DNA from: Sulfuritalea sp.
GTDB lineage: Bacteria > Pseudomonadota > Gammaproteobacteria > Burkholderiales > Rhodocyclaceae
Direction of reading: 5' to 3'
Length of the DNA stretch: 64,000 nucleotides
Assembly (NCBI GenBank): GCA_023229685.1
Contig: JALNYT010000006.1
Span: 62,001-126,000, forward strand
The notes below the pieces were generated by a model, which saw nothing but the letters and a program-made list of their open reading frames with translations, did not search any database and was not told the DNA's origin. Position numbers and translations under genes: made by a program. This document shows positions 47,072-54,912 of this stretch, in pieces. Position 1 is the first letter of the stretch; the number at the start of each line of letters is the position of its first letter.

Positions 47072-47521
47072 ATGCTTCAGTTCTTCAATGACAACTTCGG
47101 CCGCTATCTGGTCGAGCAGTCCGGCGATCCGGTTGCAGATGCCCGTCGCGCGCTGTCATCCGGTCACAGGATGAAGAAGCCGGGAATACCGCAGCGCATC
47201 GCATCGGGCTGGGCGGTCGTCCGACCCGGCACGTCGACCATGCAGTTTCAACTTGCAGCGGAAGGCATCGCCTACAGCACGCAGACGCGCTACGAAGCGT
47301 TCCTCGCCGAACTTGATAACTGGGATCGCACGCCGCGCATGTTCATCGAGTTCGCCAAACGACCCGTGCCGGTCGACAACCTGTTTCGTACTTTCGACCT
47401 GCGTCAGGTTCGCATCTGTTCGCCTACGGGCGTCGAGACATTCGACTTCACCAAGCCACCGGAAAAAGATGGCTGCAAGACACACAAGGTTCTGTGGAAA
47501 CTAAAGACAGGAGGGAAGTGA
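47072..47521 (+). CDS. Unrecognised protein in CRISPR operon (Csf1 candidate)
   Basis: The 149-residue protein is tightly placed between csf3 and the Cas6e-like gene, with a strong AAGGAGG site and a one-base stop/start overlap with the next gene. I do not recognise the family. By elimination it occupies the slot of Csf1, the Cas8-like subunit that contacts the PAM, but it is clearly shorter than typical Csf1 and has only two Cys, so the N-terminal zinc finger is missing. It has a central region RMFIEFAKRPVPVDNLFRT and a basic C-terminus. Could also be a new small subunit. Confidence 0.6.
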   Translation: MLQFFNDNFGRYLVEQSGDPVADARRALSSGHRMKKPGIPQRIASGWAVVRPGTSTMQFQLAAEGIAYSTQTRYEAFLAELDNWDRTPRMFIEFAKRPVPVDNLFRTFDLRQVRICSPTGVETFDFTKPPEKDGCKTHKVLWKLKTGGK

Positions 47522-48015
47522 TGGACTACGCAATGCAAAAGCCGCCAAGTGTGCGCGGCTACGCCCTGCACCGGATCGCCGCTGGCTTGGCTGATGGCGA
47601 GAAGGTGCTGTTCGCGGACTGTGGCGATCACCTGCTGCTGCGTACCAGCAAGCCGCTGGACGTTGATCGGCGCAAGGTTCGCACCATCACGGCGGGAGAC
47701 ATCGTCGGCTTTGAACTTCGCGCCTGCGTCGGCAAGAAGGTCAAGGGCAAGCACCGCTACTTCCACTCGTCCGACTGGCGCAGCCGGCATGACTGGCTGG
47801 AACGACAGGGCGAAGCGCACGGCTTTGGGATCATCACGCTGCACTGCACGACGCAGTTGCAGACCGTCAAGGCAGGCGACCGGGAATTCACGGTCGATCA
47901 GACCGACTTCACCGGCGTTCTAAAGGTCACGGATGCCGAACGCTTCAACAGCGCTGTCGCCAATGGCGTCGGCAACAAGGCCAAGGCTTTCGGGTTTGGC
48001 ATGTTGGTCATCTAA
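47521..48015 (+). CDS. Cas6e-like CRISPR RNA endonuclease
   Basis: The 164-residue RAMP protein has the C-terminal glycine-rich loop NGVGNKAKAFGFGMLVI, characteristic of Cas6e (CasE). His17 in GYALHRIAAG is placed like the Cas6e catalytic histidine. It should cut the repeat transcript at the base of the CCACCC/GGGTGG hairpin and stay bound to the crRNA. Type IV-A loci use either Csf5 or a Cas6-type enzyme; here the latter. Shorter than type I-E Cas6e (about 200). Confidence 0.75.
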   Translation: MDYAMQKPPSVRGYALHRIAAGLADGEKVLFADCGDHLLLRTSKPLDVDRRKVRTITAGDIVGFELRACVGKKVKGKHRYFHSSDWRSRHDWLERQGEAHGFGIITLHCTTQLQTVKAGDREFTVDQTDFTGVLKVTDAERFNSAVANGVGNKAKAFGFGMLVI

Positions 48016-48031
48016 CGGAAGGATACGCACC

Positions 48032-49021
48032 GTGAAAACTATCGTCATCAACGCCACCCTGACTACCGTCGGCCCCTTGTCCATCACCATGCCCATCGCT
48101 GAAGGCCAGATGGGCAACAAGTTCAACAATTTCCCCGTCGTCACGCGCGGCATGGATGATGACGGCAACAAGCAGGAGACCGGCTACCTGCCGGCCACCA
48201 CGCTGCGCGGCTTTCTCCGGCGTGCCATCGTCACGGATCAGATGACGCAGGCCGCCGCCGACGGCAAGCCCTACACCTTGCAGAAAGCCTATGCCGACCT
48301 GATCGGGCAGGATGCGGCGTCCGAGTCGAAGGACGACATCGACCTGCTCAAGATGCGCCAGACCCGCGAGGAAAATCCCGTCCTCGATCTGTTCGGCTCC
48401 GGCTTGGGCATCAAGTCGCGGCTTCTGGTATCCCACTTCATGCCGACCCACAACGTGCTGCCGGAAGTCGCTACCGGCGTCCGCAAAGACTTGGAGGACA
48501 CCGATGGTGTGCTGGAGTCGCTGTCGTCGCCCGACCGCGATAGCTATCTTGGACGCTCCGGTGCGAACAGCAAGCGCGCTGCCGCCCTGACGGTGGCAAA
48601 GGGGTTGGAGGGCAAGATTCGCAAGACGAAGAAGGCCGGCGAGGACATCGCCGAACTTGAGGCGGCGCTGAAGGAGGCGCAGGGTATCGTCGCGCGCTAT
48701 GAATCCGACATGGGCAACATGGTCAACTCATCGCGCACGCTGACCAACTATTTTGCGCTTCCGGCAGGCATCGAACTCAAGGGCCGCTTGGTCATCGAGA
48801 AGGCGCGCGACCGCGATCTGCCGATGGTGGAACTTGCGCTGAACGAATTGTCCAAGCGTCCGATCTTGGGGGCACAAAGCGCCCGTGGCTGCGGCGAAAT
48901 CGAAGGGACATTCGATGTTCTGGTGGATGGCGTTCTTGCCAAGAAAATCAGCATCGGTGGTTGGCAAGCGGCGACCGTGACCGATTTTTGTGGCGACGAA
49001 TTAGCGAAATCGGCTGCGTAA
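48032..49021 (+). CDS. csf2: Type IV CRISPR Csf2 (Cas7-like) backbone protein
   Basis: The 329-residue protein starts MKTIVINATLTTVGPLSITMPIAEGQMGNKFNNFP and has GYLPATTLRGFLRRAIV and LGAQSARGCGEIEGTFDVLVDG, features of Cas7-like Csf2 that polymerises along the crRNA. A Lys/Glu-rich helical stretch (about 185-235) is predicted to be a coiled-coil or thumb insertion. GTG start at 48032, with GGAAGGA upstream. The stop is only 22 bases before the first CRISPR repeat. Confidence 0.8.
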   Translation: MKTIVINATLTTVGPLSITMPIAEGQMGNKFNNFPVVTRGMDDDGNKQETGYLPATTLRGFLRRAIVTDQMTQAAADGKPYTLQKAYADLIGQDAASESKDDIDLLKMRQTREENPVLDLFGSGLGIKSRLLVSHFMPTHNVLPEVATGVRKDLEDTDGVLESLSSPDRDSYLGRSGANSKRAAALTVAKGLEGKIRKTKKAGEDIAELEAALKEAQGIVARYESDMGNMVNSSRTLTNYFALPAGIELKGRLVIEKARDRDLPMVELALNELSKRPILGAQSARGCGEIEGTFDVLVDGVLAKKISIGGWQAATVTDFCGDELAKSAA

Positions 49022-49043
49022 TTCAAGTGATGCAGCGAGTCAG

Positions 49044-49666
49044 GTCAAGCCACCCTGCATCTGGGTGGTTACTACAACCTTGGCCATGATCAGACTCCGA
49101 GGTAGATGGGTCAAGCCACCCTGCATCTGGGTGGTTACTACAACAAGTTCGGCCGCGAGGGTGAAGAAGCGCGAGTCAAGCCACCCTGCATCTGGGTGGC
49201 TGCTACAACCAGAATCACTGGTTCAGCGGCGAAATGGCCGGTCAAGCCACCCTGCATCTGGGTGGTTACTACAACCTCTCTCGAGTCGCAGGGCTTTTTG
49301 TTTTCGGTCAAGCCACCCTGCATCTGGGTGGCTACTACAACAGATAGACCGGATGGTCCTCGGGGCGCAGCGGTCAAGCCACCCTGCATCTTGGTGGTTA
49401 CTGCAACGCCATCTGCGCGCCGCGCTTGAAGGCATCGGGTCAAGCCACCCTGCGTTTGGGTGGTTACTACAACTTCATAGCGCGAACGGTGGCGCCCGGC
49501 AGAGGTCAAGCCACCTTGCATCGGGGTGGTTACTAAAACGTGCAGCCGCAGCCGATACAGGCGGCGAGGCGTCAAGCCACCCTCCGTTTGGGAGGTTACT
49601 AGAACTATTTCGCGATCTGCGGAGCCATCAGCAGTAGTTAAGCCACCCCGTTGTGGTTATTGAAAT
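49044..49666 (+). CRISPR. CRISPR array, 9 full repeats plus 1 decayed, 9 spacers
   Basis: 35-base repeats start at 49044, 49110, 49175, 49241, 49307, 49373, 49439, 49505 and 49571, with a 30-base decayed copy at 49637-49666. Spacers are 31 bases except the second (30). The repeat begins GTCAAGCCACCC and ends GGTGGTTACTACAAC; CCACCC and GGGTGG form a 6-bp hairpin. Repeats 1, 2 and 4 are identical, while 7-9 and the last are increasingly altered, so the leader end is the csf2 side and the array reads on the plus strand. It lies inside the cas operon between csf2 and the helicase. Confidence 0.97.
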
Positions 49667-49677
49667 AGGATAGTCAG

Positions 49678-51282
49678 ATGTTTCGTTCTACCGAACAATC
49701 AACCTTTGCGGCAATAGTCGCCAAGCATATGGCGAGTAGTGATGCCCCTCTGCTGTTGGAAGGGGGAGTCGGCATCGGCAAGACCCGCGCCTATATGTCA
49801 GCGCTGGTTCAATCCGGGCAACGGGTCGCTGTCGTCCTGCCGACGCATCAGTTGATCGACCAGTTGCTCGCATCGTCCGATCTGGGGGCGACGCGCGGCA
49901 CCGCTACGCTGGCGGCGTTTCGGCCTGCCCGAATGTTTGAACGCCGGGCCGACTACGAGGCCAACAAGCGCGCGGCGACTGACGCACAACTGATGTTCTG
50001 TACCGCCGCCAGCGTCATCATTGACCATCGCTTGGGCGGCGAGTACAACGGTTCCACCACCCGCGCCTACATCGTGTTCGATGAGGCTGACCAACTGCCG
50101 GACATGGCGGCACTGCAAAGCGACTTCACCATCACGCAGACAGAACTGGCTGACATGGGTATCCGCCTGACGACCGTCGAGGATGCGTTGCAGGCGATTC
50201 TGGCGAAACCGCCACGCATCGTAGAACCGGAAACCAAGGCCGCAGCGCAGATCATCCTCGATGCCATCGAGGAACCGGCGTGGTATCAGTCCGCAGGCAT
50301 CAGCGACGACGGCGACATCATGCTGACGCACAAGCTGCCCGGCCGCCTGCTGAAGAAGATCAGCAACCGCAGCAACGTGGCGTTCGTCTCGGCCACCCTG
50401 ACGGTCGGCGGTCGCTTCAAGGATTTTCAGAACTCGATGGGCATCGAGAAGATCAGCCACCTGTCGTCCGCGATTGAACCGCGGCAGCATGGTTCGCTGG
50501 ATCTCCACATGATCCCGATGGCGGTCGATACGCCGGAATGGATCAGCGCAGTCGTACAAGTGGCGAACGATGCGCCGAAGCCCGTGCTGGTGGCAACTCC
50601 ATCGCATGACCTATCCAGCCTGCTCGGCGGACGTCTGCCGGGGGCTGTCGTCAGGTCTGTCGAGGAAACGGCGGCTCAGGCTGGCGACAGGGTGAGCGCC
50701 GCTGGCATCCTGATTTCTGCCGGGGCATGGGCAGGGCTGGATACACCGCTGCGCTGGCGCTCGATTGTCGTGCCGCGCGTGCCGTTCGGTCAGCCGGTCG
50801 TGATTGACGGGCAAGCCACGACCACCTATTTCGATGCGCGCAACACCGCCGTGCGCCGCTTGCGTCAAGTCATCGGGCGCGGACTGAGGACACCGGATGC
50901 AGTGTGCAGCGTGTACATCTTGGATGCCAGAGCGGAGAAACTAAGCGGCTTCGTACCGGAGCGCTTTTCTAACGAGTGGGCTACTCGGACATATATCGAA
51001 GGGGCGAAAAAGGAGGTCGTACTGTCCAAGGCTGAACGCGACCCCGCAGTTCGTCGGGCGGCGCTGAATCACTACGGACGGAAGTGCATGGCCTGCGGCT
51101 TCATGCCGAAGGTCGATTCACAGCTTGACGTGCATCACCTTGACCCCATCGCCGAGGGGCAGCGGCGTACCAAGATCGAAGACGTGGTGGTGCTGTGCGC
51201 GAACTGCCACCGACTGGCGCACGCGACCAATCCGCCGACACGGCTGGATGTTACGGAGACAGGGCAGCCGCTTCCTTGCTGA
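49678..51282 (+). CDS. csf4: DinG-family helicase fused to HNH nuclease (type IV CRISPR effector)
   Basis: The 534-residue protein has an N-terminal SF2/DinG-type helicase core: Walker A GGVGIGKT (29-36), DEAD box VFDEADQL (133-140), SAT (238-240), and motif VI QVIGRGLR (397-404). The DinG iron-sulfur cysteines are absent (only C108 and C410 in the helicase part). Residues ~460-515 form an HNH nuclease: CMAC (470-473), HH at 486-487 (LDVHHLDPIAEGQ) and CANCH (507-511) plus H515. The helicase should unwind target DNA bound by the Csf complex while HNH cuts it. ATG preceded by AGGA at 7 bases, right after the decayed repeat. Confidence 0.9.
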   Translation: MFRSTEQSTFAAIVAKHMASSDAPLLLEGGVGIGKTRAYMSALVQSGQRVAVVLPTHQLIDQLLASSDLGATRGTATLAAFRPARMFERRADYEANKRAATDAQLMFCTAASVIIDHRLGGEYNGSTTRAYIVFDEADQLPDMAALQSDFTITQTELADMGIRLTTVEDALQAILAKPPRIVEPETKAAAQIILDAIEEPAWYQSAGISDDGDIMLTHKLPGRLLKKISNRSNVAFVSATLTVGGRFKDFQNSMGIEKISHLSSAIEPRQHGSLDLHMIPMAVDTPEWISAVVQVANDAPKPVLVATPSHDLSSLLGGRLPGAVVRSVEETAAQAGDRVSAAGILISAGAWAGLDTPLRWRSIVVPRVPFGQPVVIDGQATTTYFDARNTAVRRLRQVIGRGLRTPDAVCSVYILDARAEKLSGFVPERFSNEWATRTYIEGAKKEVVLSKAERDPAVRRAALNHYGRKCMACGFMPKVDSQLDVHHLDPIAEGQRRTKIEDVVVLCANCHRLAHATNPPTRLDVTETGQPLPC

Positions 51283-51510
51283 TCAAGCTCAGTCGGATGA
51301 TGTCGGCGCGCGGGCGTGTCCTGCCGGCGCATGCATTCAGTTGCATTGCACGCGGCGCGCCTTTTTGTCGCCGGGTCTGACTGGCATGCACTATAGATGC
51401 GCTTCTTGTGGAAATCGGCGCTGGCGATACGGCGACCACCTTGCGGATTGGTGGTCTAATGGAGCGCGAGCCTTTACAGGCCTGATCCCATTTTCATTCG
51501 GGTACCCGAT
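51283..51510. other. Intergenic region after the CRISPR locus
   Basis: A 228-base spacer with a GC-rich segment followed by CCTTTTTG near 51360, which could end the CRISPR operon transcript but has no clear hairpin. Copy D of the dispersed motif lies at 51410-51434. No gene seen. Confidence 0.4.
51410..51434 (-). repeat. Dispersed 25-nt motif, copy D
   Basis: Intergenic, on the minus strand, at the border between the CRISPR locus and the flavodoxin gene; about 22 of 25 positions match copy A (TCGGCGCTGGCG is identical). Confidence 0.5.
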
Positions 51511-52002
51511 ATGAAGACCCTTCTTGTCGTGTACCACTCGATGACCGGCGGCACCGAACAGATGGTGCGGGCGCTGGCAGCAGGTGCCGCTGCGGAAGAG
51601 GGCGTCACGACGCGCCTGCTGCATGCCTCCGCGGCCCAGGCCGCAGACGTCATCGGCGCCGATGGCTACGTATTTGCCACGCCCGAGAATCTCGCGGCGA
51701 TTTCGGGGCTGATGAAGGATTTCTTCGACCGCTGTTACTACCCCGCCCTCGACAGGATCAACGGCAGGCCCTATGCGGTTCTAATCTGCGCCGGCAGCGA
51801 TGGACAGAATGCGGTACGGCAGATCGACCGCATCGCGACCGGCTGGCGCCTGCGGCGCGTTGCGGAGCCGATAATCGTCTGTACGCACGCGCAAACGGCA
51901 GAGCAGATTCTCGCCCCGAAAACCATCGGCGCGACGGACCTCGATCGTTGCCGGGAGTTGGGAGCCACGCTGGCCGCCGGACTCGCCATGGGCGTGTTCT
52001 GA
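51511..52002 (+). CDS. Flavodoxin-family protein
   Basis: The 163-residue flavodoxin-like-fold protein begins MKTLLVVYHSMTGGTEQMVRALAAGA, the phosphate-binding loop of FMN proteins (SMTGGTEQM), with FATPENLAAISGLMKDFFDR later. Probably an NAD(P)H-dependent FMN reductase or flavodoxin. It is ordinary chromosomal content beyond the CRISPR locus, and convergent with lysC through a shared terminator. Confidence 0.82.
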   Translation: MKTLLVVYHSMTGGTEQMVRALAAGAAAEEGVTTRLLHASAAQAADVIGADGYVFATPENLAAISGLMKDFFDRCYYPALDRINGRPYAVLICAGSDGQNAVRQIDRIATGWRLRRVAEPIIVCTHAQTAEQILAPKTIGATDLDRCRELGATLAAGLAMGVF

Positions 52003-52059
52003 GGCCACATTCCACCAGGGGATACCGTCACCGCCCAAAGGGACGGAGACATAAACACA

Positions 52060-52082
52060 AACCCCGGCGCTGGGCCGGGGTT
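52060..52082. terminator. Bidirectional terminator between flavodoxin gene and lysC
   Basis: AACCCCGGC and GCCGGGGTT form a 9-bp stem with a 5-base loop in the convergent space between the flavodoxin gene and lysC. The run of A residues on the left serves as a U-tract for the lysC transcript. Confidence 0.75.
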
Positions 52083-52120
52083 GGTCTTGCCGCGACGGGA
52101 AACTGCTTTGCGCGCCGGCG

Positions 52121-53362
52121 TCAGGCCGGCTGCTGATCCAGCTCGAATGCCTTGTGCAGGACGCGCACAGCCAACTCGAGGTACTTCTCGTCGACCACGA
52201 CCGAAATCTTGATTTCGGAGGTCGAGATCATCTGGATATTGATGCCTTCTTCGGCCAGGGTGCGGAACATCTTGCTGGCGACGCCGGGATGGGAACGCAT
52301 GCCGACGCCAACGGCGGAAACCTTGCAGATCTTGTTGTCGCCCGTGATGGCGCGCGCGCCGACATGCGGCTTGATCTGCTCTTCCAGCATCTTCTTGGCA
52401 CGGTCGAACTCGCTGCGATTGACCGTAAAGGAAAAGTCCGTCGTGCCATCGTGGCCGACGTTCTGGATGATCATGTCGACGTCGATGTTGGCGTCGGCGA
52501 TCGGGCCGAGTATCTGGTAGGCGATGCCGGGACGATCAGGCACGCCCAGCACCGTGAGCTTGGCCTCGTCGCGGTTGAAAGCGATGCCGGAAATGATCGG
52601 TTGTTCCATGTTGGTGTCTTCCTCGAGAGTGATGAGCGTGCCGTTGGTCTCCTGGCCTTCTTCTTCGAAGCTGGAGAGCACGCGCAGCTTGACCTTGTAC
52701 TTGCCGGCGAATTCGACCGAACGGATCTGCAGTACTTTGGAGCCCAGGCTGGCCATTTCCAGCATTTCCTCAAAGGTGATGCGTTCCAGCTTTCTGGCCT
52801 CGGGCACGATGCGCGGGTCGGTGGTATAGACGCCGTCGACGTCGGTGTAAATCTGGCATTCGTCGGCCTTCAGCGCTGCCGCCAGCGCCACCGCCGAGGT
52901 GTCCGAGCCGCCGCGCCCCAGCGTGGTGATGTTGCCGTCGGCGTCGACGCCCTGAAAACCGGCGACGATGATTACCGTGTCGTCGTCAAGATCGCGGCGC
53001 ATGTTGGCATCGTCGATCTCGAGAATGCGCGCCTTGGTGAAGGTGCTGTCGGTCAGCACTTTCACCTGGCCACCGGTATAGCTCTTGGCCTTGAGACCGA
53101 GGTCGCCGATCGCCATTGCCAACAGGGCGATCGTGACCTGCTCGCCGGTGGAAAGCATGACGTCGAGTTCGCGCGCGTCGGGCTGGGGCGAAACATCCTT
53201 GGCCAGAGCGATCAGGCGGTTGGTCTCGCCGCTCATGGCGGAAACCACCACTACCAGTTGATGCCCCTGCGCCTTCCAGCGCGCGACGCGCCTGGCGACA
53301 TTGCGAATGCGTTCGGGAGAACCCATCGATGTGCCGCCGTATTTCTGTACGATCAAAGCCAT
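52121..53362 (-). CDS. lysC: Aspartate kinase
   Basis: The 413-residue monofunctional aspartokinase has the kinase motif VQKYGGTSMGSPERI, SGETNRLI and TLGRGGSDTSAVALAAAL, then two C-terminal ACT domains (about 265-405; GVPDRPGIAYQILGPIADANIDVDMIIQN). First step of the aspartate family pathway to lysine, threonine and methionine; ACT domains provide feedback by lysine and/or threonine. An internal start for a beta subunit (ACT domains only), known in some bacteria, is possible but not evident. Confidence 0.95.
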   Translation of the reverse strand: MALIVQKYGGTSMGSPERIRNVARRVARWKAQGHQLVVVVSAMSGETNRLIALAKDVSPQPDARELDVMLSTGEQVTIALLAMAIGDLGLKAKSYTGGQVKVLTDSTFTKARILEIDDANMRRDLDDDTVIIVAGFQGVDADGNITTLGRGGSDTSAVALAAALKADECQIYTDVDGVYTTDPRIVPEARKLERITFEEMLEMASLGSKVLQIRSVEFAGKYKVKLRVLSSFEEEGQETNGTLITLEEDTNMEQPIISGIAFNRDEAKLTVLGVPDRPGIAYQILGPIADANIDVDMIIQNVGHDGTTDFSFTVNRSEFDRAKKMLEEQIKPHVGARAITGDNKICKVSAVGVGMRSHPGVASKMFRTLAEEGINIQMISTSEIKISVVVDEKYLELAVRVLHKAFELDQQPA

Positions 53363-53491
53363 TGCCGTGGTCTGTCAGTTGGAAAAAAGCGAATTTTACC
53401 CGATAGTCGCCACCACCAAAACGAGCCGCCCGACAATAACCATTTCGGCATTCGAGTTATTCCCACGTATTAATGTCGGCGCAATTATTCT

Positions 53492-53520
53492 TGAATGACA
53501 AAAAGATTTGTCCTATAGTG
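53492..53520 (+). promoter_or_regulatory. Sigma-70-like promoter of the HTH gene
   Basis: TTGAAT (53492-53497) and TATAGT (53515-53520) are 17 bases apart, within an AT-rich stretch unusual for this region. They drive the small HTH regulator with an untranslated leader of about 80 bases. Confidence 0.6.
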
Positions 53521-53605
53521 GAATTGGCGTTTTGGTGATGGTTATTGAACGTTTGTCTTATCCGATCGCATTCGCTTGATGACAGTCAGTTCAAGGAGTG
53601 AATAA

Positions 53606-53908
53606 ATGAAGGCCAACGACAAGATCGATGCACGGGAAATCCGCCGCAAGCTGGGTATGAACCAGCAGCAATTCTGGGCCAAGCTGGGGGTAACCCAAAG
53701 CGGTGGCTCACGTTACGAAAGCGGCCGCAATATGCCGCGCCCGGTGCAACAGCTCCTGCGTCTGGTGCATGTCGAGCAGATCGACATCCAGAAGATCCGG
53801 CGTGAGGACTATGAAGTCATCGAGTATCTGCGCTCGGCCAAGTCGAATCTGTTCAAGGAACTTAAAAAGGTAGCCAAGGCAGCAATCAAGACCAAGAAGG
53901 CCGCCTGA
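53606..53908 (+). CDS. Small HTH (XRE-type) transcriptional regulator
   Basis: The 100-residue protein has an XRE-like HTH at residues 8-45 (DAREIRRKLGMNQQQFWAKLGVTQSGGSRYESGRNMPRPVQQLL), followed by a helical region and a Lys/Ala-rich basic tail (KKVAKAAIKTKKAA). Resembles lambda-Cro/C1-type regulators without a toxin partner. A GGAGTG site lies before the ATG. Targets unknown. Confidence 0.82.
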   Translation: MKANDKIDAREIRRKLGMNQQQFWAKLGVTQSGGSRYESGRNMPRPVQQLLRLVHVEQIDIQKIRREDYEVIEYLRSAKSNLFKELKKVAKAAIKTKKAA

Positions 53909-53925
53909 CGCCGGAGCGCGCCGCG

Positions 53926-54771
53926 TCAAGGGCTGACGCGCACCCGCAGCCCGAGTTGGCGCACACGTTCCGCCATTTCCTCCAGCCGTGCCGCTTCCAT
54001 CCGCCCCAGCCGGGGTGCTTCCTTTTGCAGGGACGGTCGCGCCAGACTGTACAGATGCACCCCGGCCAGCACTGGCGCCAATGGGGCCAGCAGCGCCAGA
54101 TAGGCCTGCGTCTCAACTTCCGCGGGCAATTCACCGTCGAGCCTGAACAGGCAGGTCTGCACCCAGGTCGGCGCCAGCGCTGCGCAACACGCCAGGCGTC
54201 GCGCCACGACTTCAGGGCGGACGCGGGTGCCGTTGATGCGGGCCAGCCCCGCTGCCGTGCCTGCATCGAGCTTGAACCAGACCTCACCGGCGGCGCTGCC
54301 GATTCGCGCAATGCCTGTTTGCACTGCCTTGCGATCGAGCAGGCTGCCGTTCGTGATCAGGCGCATGACAAGCTTGCCGGCCAGACCATGCGCCGCCAGC
54401 ACTCGCTCGGCGATCACCACGGCATCGGCAAACTCGGCGGCGCTGGTCGGTTCGCCATTTCCCGAAAATGCCACATCGACCAGTTGGCGCGCCCCGGCCG
54501 GAACGCGCGTCGCCATGAAGTCACCCGACTGAGCCCAGTGCAGAAAATCGTTCAGCTCGCGCTCGAGCAACTCCAGATCGATCGGTGGCGGCCCGCCGCG
54601 CTTCAGATCCGGGACCTGGCAATAGATGCAGCGCCAGTTGCAGGCATTGTTGGGATTCAGATTGATGCCGACCGAAACGCCGCCGGCCCGGCGCGAAATC
54701 ACCGGATATACATAGCGCATGCCGGCGCTGTCGCGGGAATGGTCTTCAGTCTTGAGCAGGATGCGGGACAT
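53926..54771 (-). CDS. Radical SAM protein
   Basis: The 281-residue protein has the CX3CX2C cluster motif CNWRCIYC (C44, C48, C51), the glycine-rich SAM-binding FSGNGEPTSAAEF, and no extra cluster domain. Most like the family of 'radical SAM' proteins with GINLNPNNACNWRC starts that are found near queuosine and archaeosine genes, but I do not assign a reaction. Divergent from queD, with a shared promoter region carrying motif copy C. Start at 54771 by family length. Confidence 0.82.
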   Translation of the reverse strand: MSRILLKTEDHSRDSAGMRYVYPVISRRAGGVSVGINLNPNNACNWRCIYCQVPDLKRGGPPPIDLELLERELNDFLHWAQSGDFMATRVPAGARQLVDVAFSGNGEPTSAAEFADAVVIAERVLAAHGLAGKLVMRLITNGSLLDRKAVQTGIARIGSAAGEVWFKLDAGTAAGLARINGTRVRPEVVARRLACCAALAPTWVQTCLFRLDGELPAEVETQAYLALLAPLAPVLAGVHLYSLARPSLQKEAPRLGRMEAARLEEMAERVRQLGLRVRVSP

Positions 54772-54808
54772 GGCAACTCGGCAGAATGGAAAAACTGCAG
54801 TTGCCGCC

Positions 54809-54833
54809 AAGAGTCGGCGTTGGCGGGACGGCG
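54809..54833 (-). repeat. Dispersed 25-nt motif, copy C
   Basis: In the divergent radical SAM/queD spacer; it shares AAGAGTCGGCG and GGCGGGACGGCG with copy B near 5040 (about 23 of 25 identical by eye). Confidence 0.55.
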
Positions 54834-54912
54834 CTGCAGCACAGTTATAATGCGCGCCTACTCACCCGCGCACATCTGCGGCCACTTTGCCACAAACAAG
54901 TCCATCCTGACC

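Noticed and set aside
49065..49637. Open frames in both strands over the CRISPR array that look like repeat proteins (HPASGWLLQ and TTQMQGGLT repeats)
   Set aside because: They are the array's 66-base period read as codons (repeat plus spacer is a multiple of 3); spacers differ and there is no ribosome site.
51511..52002. Flavodoxin gene as part of the CRISPR system
   Set aside because: It has its own 228-base spacer and is an ordinary flavodoxin; no known link to type IV systems.
53606..53908. Small HTH gene as the antitoxin of a toxin-antitoxin pair
   Set aside because: No small partner gene lies next to it on the same strand; neighbours are lysC and a radical SAM gene.
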